From the NCBI GenBank assembly GCA_046328035.1, contig JAXLXI010000007.1, forward strand, positions 1 through 64,000: DNA of 64,000 nucleotides. Direction: 5' to 3'. Numbering within the stretch: position 1 is the first letter of the stretch; each line of letters begins with the position of its first letter. Of this stretch, positions 24,877 through 32,634 are shown in pieces. The position numbers and the translations under genes were made by a program. The DNA comes from JBGASG01 sp046328035. Its GTDB lineage: Bacteria > Cyanobacteriota > Vampirovibrionia > Obscuribacterales > Obscuribacteraceae. The notes under the pieces are model-generated. The model was not told the DNA's origin. It searched no databases and saw nothing but the letters and a program-made list of their open reading frames with translations.

Positions 24877-27718
24877 TACCAGCGGTGATGACTGAAGCGA
24901 GCGCATCGAGTGCCGGACGCTCCGTGAGCGTGCAGACGATGATAGTGACCAGCCCTCTGGCTGGGCGGGCGACTGGCTCGGCGTAGAACTTGCGCAGCTC
25001 GTTCCATACCGGCAGTTGCAACTGGGTGTTTTCGAAAATCTCGACGATCAGTTTGCCGTCGGCGAATGTTTGTTTTGTGCAGCCCATATTGAGCTCCGCA
25101 ATCAGCCAGCCGACGTTGGCGTCGCCGAAGTAGAACTCGGCGATGCTGTCCAGAGTGTCTCCCTTCACGACCAGGTGCTTGTTTCGTTCAACGGCTGCTG
25201 TCGGCTCTTGTCCGGCGCCCTTGTCTTTAGCGATTGCCGATACTGCCACCATCGCAATCAGAGCCAGCTCGATAGCCAGCATTTTGTGCGATTCGTCGGA
25301 AGCCAGTCTGAGCGCGCTGGTCACGGACAGGCACATGGGGCACTTGTCGGTGCTGCTGCAGGTGCACAGCTTGTCGGGGAGCGTCCGATCGCCGGCGCCG
25401 CTGGCTCCGTGGCGTGTGGCACCATTTATGGTGATGGACGAGTCGCGAGTGGAACCGCCGACGCTGCTGCTCGCCGCAACCATTTTGCCGTCGGCGCTGA
25501 TCATTGTCGCCATCGGCTTGCCGTCCGCCGACAATTTGGCGGTGGCGCCTTCTGCAACCAGCTTGCCGCTGAATCCCGCGCGGATGGCATCCATAGTGAT
25601 CTGTCCGGGAATGACCGAAGTCGCTGCTCGCGATGCGTTGGACTCTGTGTTGCGACCCGCCAACGCCGACATCGGCAGATTTGCATCGCGGGCGGCGAGA
25701 CCGGTCATAGTGGAAGGCTGCAGAATGCTGGAGTTTCTGGCGAGCACCGCGTCGGAGGTAACTGCCGCCATGCGAGGCGCGACGACGGCAGATTCGATGA
25801 CGGAGGCAACGGTGGTGGTCGCGCGTGCTGTGGCAACCGGCGTGATTGGCTGGACTTCGGTACGAACGCTGGTGGGGGCGCTCGCTGTTGTGCGTAGTGT
25901 CGTGTTATCGTCGCTGACGCGAGCACGAACGGCACTGGATGCTGGGTTTGAAGTCCAGGCGATCATGGGAGCTGCGGGCGGCTGGGTGACGCTGGGTGCA
26001 GTCACCGGTCGTACTTGGAGCACTTCAGGTTGTGCTGCCACTACTGGTCTTTGTGCTTGCGGAGCCGGAACTTCCACGGGGCGGCCAGTCGGCTGGGACG
26101 GTTGAGCGACCCGCAGCTGCAGCACTTCTGAGACGGGCTGAACGTGTTGCGCTGTTTGCAACGGCTGTACGACCTGCAACGGCTGTACGACCTGCAACGG
26201 CTGTACGACCTGCAACGGCTGTACGACTTGCAACGGCTGTACGACTTGCACGGGACGCACTTCTGCCGTCTGAAGCGGATGCACAACCTGCACATCGGCG
26301 ACGGTCTGTACGGGGCGAACTTCTCCGGTTTGCAGCGGATGCACAATCTGCACTTCTGCGGCGGTCTGTATCGGCTGTATTGGTTGTACGAGTTGAAGCG
26401 GTTGTACGGGCTGCACGGACGGGGCTGGACGCACTTCGCTCGGCTGCAGTGTGGCGACGATCTTGTAGTCGGCTGCTGCCACGACGGGCTCGCCGCCTTG
26501 CGGAGCCACGTATGCCAGCTTGGTAAGCTTTTCGGTCAGCGGTTGAGTTTCAATCGCTGTCGTCTCGGACACGATCTTGTTCGGGTACACCGCAGCGATT
26601 TCACCGGCAACTACTTTTGCCGGTGATACATAACCGGTGTCGGCTGTCGATGCGAATTTGACTGGAGCCACATAGCCTGCGTCGGCTGCGGACATTTCCG
26701 TTTTGTAGATCTTGTAGCTCGAAGGCGTTTCTGTTGCCGGAGCCACTTCGCTGGTTGCCACCACTTTCTTGGGCGAGATGAATCCCGGCTCCGTCATCGC
26801 GACTGCCGGTTCGGCGGTGGGAACGACTGCCGATTCGAAGGCAGCGTACTTCTTGTAGGAAAGGTAGGAAGAATCAGCCGTTGGCGTGATGGTCGCGGGA
26901 GCGTCGGCGACATACTTCTTGGTCGAAACGAAGGCTGGTTCAGTGCTGGTTACGGCAACTGCCGGCTGGGTGGTGGCGACTGCCGGCTCGGTGGTGGCAA
27001 CGGCGGTTTCGGTGGTGGCGGCGGCGGTGGTTTCGGTCGCACCGTATTTTTTGTAGGAAAGGTAGGAAACATCAGCCGTTGGCGTGGTGGTCGCCGGAGC
27101 GTCGAGGACATACTTCTTGGTCGAAACGAAGGTTGGTTCAGTGCTGGTTACGGCAACTGCCGGCTCGGTGGTGGTTACGGCGGTTTCGGTGGTGGTGGCG
27201 ACGACGGTGGTTTCAGGCGCAGCGTACTTCTTGTAGGAAACGTTCGGCGATTCGCTTGCAAGCGGTACCCATTGCGGCGCTGCCACGTCGGCGGTGACCT
27301 TATACAGGGCGCTCGCTGGAGTAGTGGTCGGCTCGTACGTGCTAGTGCTCGAGGTCGCGATGACTTTGGCCGGATGGACGGACGGAATTACAGTCGGCTC
27401 TACCGAGGGATTGGTAGTCTGCAGTTTGTGGGCTGCGTAGGTGGCGGCGAGCTGGGCTGCTTCTTCGCTGACTGCTGCAGGCGAGGAGGCGATGTAATCG
27501 TTAAGTGCCGAACCTGTATAGGCTTCGGCTTGCAACAATATGGCTGTTTTCTTGGCGCGGACGTTGACTTCATCTTCGCCCTCTGTGGCTTCGTCATCGG
27601 ACCCACTGTGGTCGTCGGAGTCGTCGGCTGCGGAAGATGCTGAATCATCTTCTGAGTCGTAGTCGAAATCGACTTCGTCTGCTTCCCAGGTGCTGTAGGT
27701 GGTGTCTGTCTGGTCCAT
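24827..27718 (-). CDS. Large repetitive LysM-domain membrane protein
   Basis: A 963-aa protein from the ATG at 27718 (MDQTDTTYSTW); an open extension to 27820 is rejected because it only translates the CTGACCAA repeats. Acidic N-terminus (DEVDFDYDSEDD). Then long Thr/Ala/Pro repeats of about 60 residues with FVSTKKYV..APAT and SYLSYKKY motifs, and a VVQPLQ hexapeptide array. A Cys cluster (LCTCSSTDKCPMC), a hydrophobic helix (MLAIELALIAMVAVSAIA), and a LysM near residue 848 (HLVVKGDTLDSIAEFYFGD). LysM binds peptidoglycan-type glycans, so a wall-tethered role is likely. Convergent overlap with the regulator gene. Confidence 0.85.
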   Translation of the reverse strand: MDQTDTTYSTWEADEVDFDYDSEDDSASSAADDSDDHSGSDDEATEGEDEVNVRAKKTAILLQAEAYTGSALNDYIASSPAAVSEEAAQLAATYAAHKLQTTNPSVEPTVIPSVHPAKVIATSSTSTYEPTTTPASALYKVTADVAAPQWVPLASESPNVSYKKYAAPETTVVATTTETAVTTTEPAVAVTSTEPTFVSTKKYVLDAPATTTPTADVSYLSYKKYGATETTAAATTETAVATTEPAVATTQPAVAVTSTEPAFVSTKKYVADAPATITPTADSSYLSYKKYAAFESAVVPTAEPAVAMTEPGFISPKKVVATSEVAPATETPSSYKIYKTEMSAADAGYVAPVKFASTADTGYVSPAKVVAGEIAAVYPNKIVSETTAIETQPLTEKLTKLAYVAPQGGEPVVAAADYKIVATLQPSEVRPAPSVQPVQPLQLVQPIQPIQTAAEVQIVHPLQTGEVRPVQTVADVQVVHPLQTAEVRPVQVVQPLQVVQPLQVVQPLQVVQPLQVVQPLQTAQHVQPVSEVLQLRVAQPSQPTGRPVEVPAPQAQRPVVAAQPEVLQVRPVTAPSVTQPPAAPMIAWTSNPASSAVRARVSDDNTTLRTTASAPTSVRTEVQPITPVATARATTTVASVIESAVVAPRMAAVTSDAVLARNSSILQPSTMTGLAARDANLPMSALAGRNTESNASRAATSVIPGQITMDAIRAGFSGKLVAEGATAKLSADGKPMATMISADGKMVAASSSVGGSTRDSSITINGATRHGASGAGDRTLPDKLCTCSSTDKCPMCLSVTSALRLASDESHKMLAIELALIAMVAVSAIAKDKGAGQEPTAAVERNKHLVVKGDTLDSIAEFYFGDANVGWLIAELNMGCTKQTFADGKLIVEIFENTQLQLPVWNELRKFYAEPVARPARGLVTIIVCTLTERPALDALASVITAGISQHLPNYTQPHAQYE
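26157..26252. repeat. 18-bp tandem repeat encoding VVQPLQ
   Basis: TGCAACGGCTGTACGACC is repeated about five times in a row with one C/T change in the last copies, inside the LysM gene. It encodes (VVQPLQ)n on the minus strand and is a probable length-variable site by slippage or recombination. Confidence 0.85.
26846..27245. repeat. Long imperfect repeats (about 175-200 bp) in the LysM gene
   Basis: The block around TTCTTGTAGGAAAGGTAGGA recurs near 26850, 27047 and (diverged) 27222, each followed by GGCGTGATGGTCGC/GGCGTGGTGGTCGC-type text and by GGTTCAGTGCTGGTTACGGC. The repeats are nearly identical between the first two copies, indicating recent duplication within the coding sequence. Confidence 0.75.
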
Positions 27719-27771
27719 GTGCGCCGCCCCGTTCCCTTTTCGTGGTTTGACACACAATTTAGCGGGCAAAT

Positions 27772-27830
27772 CTGACCAACTCCTGACCAAGGCTGACCAA
27801 GGCTGACCAAGGCTGACCAAGGCTGACCAA
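27772..27830 (-). promoter_or_regulatory. Six tandem CTGACCAA sites upstream of the LysM gene
   Basis: CTGACCAA starts at 27772, 27783, 27793, 27803, 27813 and 27823. The first pair has the 11-bp period and a three-base spacer (CTC) like the other boxes; the rest are 10 bp apart. On the minus strand these are TTGGTCAG repeats ending about 54 bp before the ATG at 27718. The helical period and the shared half-site argue for a cooperative activator array. Confidence 0.82.
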
Positions 27831-27850
27831 CTGCTCTCGGCAGTCAGGGT

Positions 27851-29701
27851 TCAGGCGTGGGCGGCGGCGCGTTCTTCCAGTTCCTGCCAGCGGCTATAGA
27901 GTTTCTCGACTGAAGCCTGAGCGGCTGCCACGTCGGTCATGATCTGCTGCAGGCGCACGTGGTTAGACGCAATCGAAGGGTCGGTGAGCTTGCTCTCCAG
28001 CTGCTTCAGCTCTTTCTCGGCGGCAGCAATGCGGTTTTCCATATCGAGCAGTTCTTTCTTCTCTCCGGTCGAGAGCTTCCTGGGACCGGTCGACGCTGCT
28101 TCTGCCCCACCTGAGCCCTTCGACGACTGCCGCGAGTCCTTCTGGGACTTCGAAGTCGCCGCCGAGTCCGTCTCCGATGCCGCCGCTGCCTGATTAGACT
28201 CCCACTGCGCATAGTCGGTAAAAAATCGCGCCCCACCCTTGCCGTCGAGCGCGAGGATGGTGTTGGAGACGTTGTCCAGCATAAACCGATCGTGCGTCAC
28301 CAGTATCACTGCGCCACTAAACTCCTCAAGGCTGTTTTCCAGGACCTCGAGAGTTTCTATATCAAGATCATTTGTAGGTTCGTCGAGAATCAGCACATCG
28401 GCTGGACGCAACATCAAATTGGCGATCAGTATCCTTGCCTGCTCACCACCCGACAGATAACTGACAGGCATCCTCAACTGATCTGTCCGAAAAAGAAACT
28501 TGCGTGCCCACGTCGCCACATGCAGGCTTTGCCCGCGATAGACTACCGCGTCGCCGCTTGGACAGAGCGCGTCTTTCAAGTCTTTCTTCTGATCGAGTTG
28601 TTCGCGCGCCTGATCGAACATCACCACGCGCAGATCGTCGGCGCGTTTGATTGTCCCCGCATCAGGAGCCAGCTCATTGCACAAGACGCGCAGCAAAGTT
28701 GTCTTGCCTGTGCCGTTGGCGCCCAGAAGTCCGATGCGAGTCCCGGGCGACAAAACTATGTCCAGATCGCCGAATAGCTGCTTGCCGCCAAGTGATTTGC
28801 GCAACCCTTTGCAGACCAGAAGCTCCTTGGTTTTGCGCCCGGAGGCACTGAATTCGATGTCGGCAGTGCTGGTCATCGCGTTGCGCGTTTTGACTTCGTC
28901 GAGCGCTTCGATCAGGCGTCCAGCTTCTTTAATGCGCCCGCGGGCTTTGGTTTGCCGCGCTTTGGCACCACGTTGCAGCCAGGCAATCTCGCGGCGCACC
29001 TTGCTGGCGATTGCCTGCTCTAAGTTAGATTGCGCCTGCCGTACTTCCTGTCTCGCCGTCAGGAAGTCGCTGTACGTGCCCTTTATGCTGATATAGCCTT
29101 CGGCATAAGTGGGATTGAGTTCGACTATCTGAGTGCAGACATTTTCAAGAAACATGCGGTCGTGTGTTACCACGACATACGCGAAGTCGCTGGTGTTGAG
29201 CAGTTGCTCAAGCCAGAGGACACCATGCAAGTCGAGATGATTAGTCGGTTCATCGAGCAGCAAAAGGTCCGGTGCCTTGACCAGTTGAATGGCGATGGAC
29301 AGCCGCTTGCGCCAGCCGCCCGACAGCGAACCGGCTGACGCTTCCAAATCGGGAAATCCCGCGTTTGCCACTACCATACTGATGCGCCGCTCGCGTTCGA
29401 ACTGCTCGGTCTCAGTGTCTTTTGTGGTGGCTTCACCAAGCAAATCGCGGATGGTGCGGTCGGCGGGAAAGTGTTCGTCCTGCGGAACATAAGCCACGCG
29501 CAAACCGCGCTGGCGAGTCAGTTCGCCGATGTCCGGCTCCGTCAGTCCTGCCAGTATTTTGAGCAATGTCGACTTGCCCGCGCCGTTGGGGCCCACCATG
29601 CCGGTGTGCTCCTTCTCATCGACGACGAAGCTCAAGTCTTTGAAGAGCGGGCGCGAACTGTAGGATTTGGCGATTGATTGAACGGTGATCAGTGGCGGCA
29701 T
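27851..29701 (-). CDS. uup: ABC-F family ATPase, Uup type
   Basis: A 616-aa protein with two ATP-binding cassettes: Walker A GPNGAGKS (about 37-44) and GANGTGKT (about 330), signatures LSGGWRKR and LSGGEQAR, Walker B LLLLDEPTNHLD and LILDEPTNDLD. The inter-domain linker contains AWLQRGAKARQTKARGRI, typical of Uup, and the C-terminus (about 530-616) is the charged coiled coil that binds DNA or ribosomes in Uup. There is no transmembrane domain: ABC-F proteins act on ribosomes. TATAAT on the minus strand (29717-29712) lies 10 bp before the ATG, so the leader would be about four bases. Confidence 0.95.
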   Translation of the reverse strand: MPPLITVQSIAKSYSSRPLFKDLSFVVDEKEHTGMVGPNGAGKSTLLKILAGLTEPDIGELTRQRGLRVAYVPQDEHFPADRTIRDLLGEATTKDTETEQFERERRISMVVANAGFPDLEASAGSLSGGWRKRLSIAIQLVKAPDLLLLDEPTNHLDLHGVLWLEQLLNTSDFAYVVVTHDRMFLENVCTQIVELNPTYAEGYISIKGTYSDFLTARQEVRQAQSNLEQAIASKVRREIAWLQRGAKARQTKARGRIKEAGRLIEALDEVKTRNAMTSTADIEFSASGRKTKELLVCKGLRKSLGGKQLFGDLDIVLSPGTRIGLLGANGTGKTTLLRVLCNELAPDAGTIKRADDLRVVMFDQAREQLDQKKDLKDALCPSGDAVVYRGQSLHVATWARKFLFRTDQLRMPVSYLSGGEQARILIANLMLRPADVLILDEPTNDLDIETLEVLENSLEEFSGAVILVTHDRFMLDNVSNTILALDGKGGARFFTDYAQWESNQAAAASETDSAATSKSQKDSRQSSKGSGGAEAASTGPRKLSTGEKKELLDMENRIAAAEKELKQLESKLTDPSIASNHVRLQQIMTDVAAAQASVEKLYSRWQELEERAAAHA

Positions 29702-29711
29702 GGCGTTTCAA

Positions 29712-29717
29712 ATTATA
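29712..29717 (-). promoter_or_regulatory. -10 element TATAAT for the uup gene
   Basis: ATTATA on the plus strand, TATAAT when read toward the uup start at 29701. The expected transcription start falls about four bases before the ATG, giving a nearly leaderless message. No good -35 was found. Confidence 0.55.
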
Positions 29718-29786
29718 GCGGCAAGCGCCGGGATGAACATTCCGGAGCGAAAGGTGCAGTATGATAGCGGCTCAGGAAACCTCGCT

Positions 29787-31544
29787 ATGCTTCGCCTGGA
29801 CCGAATCAGCAAGATATATCCCAACAGTGAGCCGCTCGTCGACGTTAGTTTCGAAGTGGGCGCCGGTGAGCGCGTTGGCTTAATCGGAGCTAACGGAGCC
29901 GGCAAAACGACCCTCTTCAAGATCGTCATGGGCGAGATCGAGGCGACTTCCGGCGACATTTTCAAACCGGCAGGGGCGCGGATAGCCTACCTGAGCCAGG
30001 AGTTCGAATTCGACCCGGCGAACACCGTACACGACGAGCTGCTTTCGACGTTCGACGAAGCTCATGCTATCAAGCACGCACTGCATGTGGTGCAGCACGA
30101 TCTTGAGCACGCGCAACCCGATGATCTCGATGCATTGCTGAAGAAACTGGACCGTCTGCAGCGCGATTTCGAGCACGCCGACGGCTACGGACTCGAGCGC
30201 AAGGTCGATAAGATGCTCCCCGATATCGGTTTCACTGATGAAACCGCACAGCGGCTCGTTTCTACCTTCAGCGGCGGCTGGCAGATGCGCATTGGTTTTG
30301 GTAAGTTATTGCTCCGCGAGCCGCAACTTTTGCTGCTCGACGAACCCACCAACCACATCGACATCGAGACGATCGAGTGGCTGGAAGGATACTTGAAGAA
30401 ACAAACGATACCGATGATGGTGGTGTCGCACGACCGGCGGTTTCTCGACCGCATCTGCACCAAGATCGTAGAACTGGAACGCGGCACCGCGACCGTCTTC
30501 TCAGGCAACTACTCGGGCTACGTCACCTTCAAAGAAGAGATGCGCTCGGCGCAGCAGGCGGCGTTCGACCGCCAGCAAGAGGAGATTGAGCGCCAGCAGG
30601 TGTTCGTCGACAGATTCCGCGCCAGTGCAACGCGCAGCACCCAGGCCAAGAGCCGCGAGAAGCAACTGGACAAGATTGAGCTTGTGGATGCGCCGCTGTC
30701 GGAGTTGGCGACGCTGGAGTTCCGCTTTCCTGAGGGCATTCGCAGCGGCAAGGACGTTGCCGAGATAAAAAACCTCGTGCATGCCTACGACGACAATATC
30801 ATTTTCATGGACGCCAATCTCAGTATTGCCCGTGGTGACAAGATTGCTATTCTTGGTCCGAATGGCTCCGGGAAGTCAACGCTGCTGCGCCTTCTCACGG
30901 GGCAGGAAAAGCCCATGGACGGCAGCGCCAAGCTGGGCGACCACAACATTGTGCCGGCCTATTTCGAACAGAACCAGGCGGAAGCGTTGGACATGGAAAA
31001 GACTGTGCTGGAGACCATTGCCGAGCAAGTGCATAACTGGAAAGACTCGCAGATTCGCGGCTTGCTGGGGCGCTTTCTCTTCAGCGGTGACACGGTATTT
31101 AAGAAAGTCAAAGACCTGAGTGGTGGTGAGAAAGCGCGGTTGGCTCTGGCGAAGTTGCTGACGCAACCGGCGAATTTTTTCATTCTCGATGAGCCGACGA
31201 ACCATCTGGACATTCCAGCTAAAGAAACTCTGGAGAACGCCCTGCAGAAGGTTGACGGCACTGTCGTTGTTGTGTCGCACGACCGCTATTTTCTGTCGCA
31301 GGTGGCCAACAAGATCGTCGAGATACGCGACGGCACCTTCAAAGTCTTCCATGGTGGCTACGACTACTACCTGCAGAAAGTCGAGGAAGAGCAGCAACGC
31401 ATCCTGGAAGAGAAACTGGAAGCCGAGCGTCAGGCGGCGCTAGCAGAGAAACGCGCCAAGCAAAAAGCCAAAGACAAAGCCAAAGAACAGGCGAAAAAGG
31501 AAGCCAAGGAAAAAACTCGTCAGGACAAGCGCGACAATGCCTAA
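29787..31544 (+). CDS. ABC-F family ATPase (YheS/YdiF-like)
   Basis: A 585-aa protein from the ATG at 29787 (AGGA upstream, TATGAT near 29760); an upstream in-frame extension overlaps uup and is rejected. Two cassettes: GANGAGKT and GPNGSGKS Walker A motifs, SGGWQMR and LSGGEKAR signatures, LLLLDEPTNHID and FILDEPTNHLD Walker B motifs, with a Gln/Glu/Arg-rich linker (QQEEIERQQVFVDRFRASAT) that matches ABC-F P-site tRNA interaction motifs. C-terminus is a Lys/Ala/Glu coiled coil. Predicted ribosome-associated translation factor. Divergent from uup, so the two ABC-F genes share one intergenic region. Confidence 0.95.
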   Translation: MLRLDRISKIYPNSEPLVDVSFEVGAGERVGLIGANGAGKTTLFKIVMGEIEATSGDIFKPAGARIAYLSQEFEFDPANTVHDELLSTFDEAHAIKHALHVVQHDLEHAQPDDLDALLKKLDRLQRDFEHADGYGLERKVDKMLPDIGFTDETAQRLVSTFSGGWQMRIGFGKLLLREPQLLLLDEPTNHIDIETIEWLEGYLKKQTIPMMVVSHDRRFLDRICTKIVELERGTATVFSGNYSGYVTFKEEMRSAQQAAFDRQQEEIERQQVFVDRFRASATRSTQAKSREKQLDKIELVDAPLSELATLEFRFPEGIRSGKDVAEIKNLVHAYDDNIIFMDANLSIARGDKIAILGPNGSGKSTLLRLLTGQEKPMDGSAKLGDHNIVPAYFEQNQAEALDMEKTVLETIAEQVHNWKDSQIRGLLGRFLFSGDTVFKKVKDLSGGEKARLALAKLLTQPANFFILDEPTNHLDIPAKETLENALQKVDGTVVVVSHDRYFLSQVANKIVEIRDGTFKVFHGGYDYYLQKVEEEQQRILEEKLEAERQAALAEKRAKQKAKDKAKEQAKKEAKEKTRQDKRDNA

Positions 31545-32272
31545 CCGCCGGGACGAGTGTTGACCAGTGCAGCGAACAGGTCATCGCGGGTGATACCGGC
31601 GTCGTCCTGGAAGGCCTTTGTTATGTCGAAAAAATGGGGATTAGCGGCGCGTTTGATCTGGTCGAACGTTTCTTTGGCATAGCCTGAAAACTCACCGCCT
31701 GGTGTGTAGTCCGGCACCATTCTGCCCCACTCTGTCAATTCAGCGAGGGTGACCTGTCCATCGGCTGTCCCGTCCGGGTTCGATTTGTCTGCATCGTCGA
31801 AGATCTCGCCCAGAAAGTGGAGCACCGCACGTGGTTCCGCTTTATTGAAGAGGGGATCATTGAAGACTGTTTTGGCAAACGCCAACGCCTCGCGAGGTTG
31901 CATCTCAAACTGAGCGTTTTCGAAAAATGCCGAGAACTTATCTGTAGAGCAGGATTCCCGCCTGGTTGGTGTGCAATTGGACGCCTGCCAGAGCAGCTGT
32001 ACAGCCTCTTGGGCTGGGGTCAGTGGTGCCTGTCCGGGGATCTGAGGTTCCCGGTTCACATAGTCGTTTGTATGACCGCCTGCAGGCAATGAGTAGGGAT
32101 GTTGCAATTGTGTGCCGGTGCCTTCATCGGGAATGATGGATCCATATGGTGCGCGCCACTTATCTGTTCCGGGCGGGTCTACTGAGACCTCTCCGTATGG
32201 TCTACGCCAAACTGGTACGACTCCTGCCCCGGCAGCGTTGGGGTCACCGGTATGCCAATCACCATCAGCCAT
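31541..32272 (-). CDS. EF-hand-like hypothetical protein
   Basis: A 243-aa protein from the ATG at 32272, preceded by AAGGAG. The N-terminus is Pro/Gly/Trp-rich (WHTGDPNAAGAGVVPVWRRPYGE). Residues about 165-185 contain IFDDADKSNPDGTADGQVTLAEL, resembling an expanded EF-hand loop, followed by another acidic helix pair (ITKAFQDDAGITRDDLFAAL). Calcium binding is possible but the first loop has an insertion. No signal peptide. Its stop overlaps the convergent ABC-F stop by 4 bp. Confidence 0.75.
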   Translation of the reverse strand: MADGDWHTGDPNAAGAGVVPVWRRPYGEVSVDPPGTDKWRAPYGSIIPDEGTGTQLQHPYSLPAGGHTNDYVNREPQIPGQAPLTPAQEAVQLLWQASNCTPTRRESCSTDKFSAFFENAQFEMQPREALAFAKTVFNDPLFNKAEPRAVLHFLGEIFDDADKSNPDGTADGQVTLAELTEWGRMVPDYTPGGEFSGYAKETFDQIKRAANPHFFDITKAFQDDAGITRDDLFAALVNTRPGG

Positions 32273-32634
32273 TGAATCTCCTTGGGTACACGCCAAGTGC
32301 ACCTTCATTCGCGGGGGTCTGTGCAGTATGTGTTAAGGCGGCTCGGCGGTCAGTACGCATTTACGCACCGCAGCCTGCGCTATAACGGCAAAGCTGCCAG
32401 CAGCCGCGCACTTTCGAGCCCGCCGGCGCTGTGCGGTGGCGCCACCGGCAGCGCTTTTTCTTGTGCGGCGCAAGGCGAGAAACCCGGAAGTTTCTTCAGG
32501 AACTCTACTAAGCTCGCTTCCATCAAAAACTTCTCACTCGCAAAGCCGCTACGGTGCAGAATTGCCGGTGTTACTCACGCTCTCCGGTTCCGGCTTCGCG
32601 CGCCGGTCTTGCAGATCTACATAGGCATATATTT
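32273..32634. promoter_or_regulatory. Divergent intergenic leader with terminator-like hairpin
   Basis: About 360 bp between the EF-hand-like gene and the TonB-like gene. It holds a TATAAC near 32380 and a strong hairpin plus T-run at 32426-32459. No convincing gene on either strand. The plus-strand ORFs here are Arg/Cys/Ser-rich shadows. Confidence 0.5.
32426..32459 (+). terminator. Hairpin followed by TTTTT in the TonB-like gene leader
   Basis: GCGCTG (32426-32431) pairs with CAGCGC, and GGTGGC pairs with GCCACC inside it, followed by TTTTTC. This is a textbook intrinsic terminator on the plus strand, but no plus-strand gene lies upstream before the minus-strand gene. It therefore either ends a short RNA beginning near 32390 or attenuates the TonB-like gene. 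Confidence 0.6.

Noticed and set aside
27719..27820. N-terminal extension of the LysM protein to 27820
   Set aside because: It translates the tandem CTGACCAA sites and has no ribosome site; the ATG at 27718 begins protein-like acidic sequence.
29685..29786. N-terminal extension of the second ABC-F protein
   Set aside because: Overlaps uup, while the ATP cassette begins at the ATG at 29787, which has AGGA upstream.
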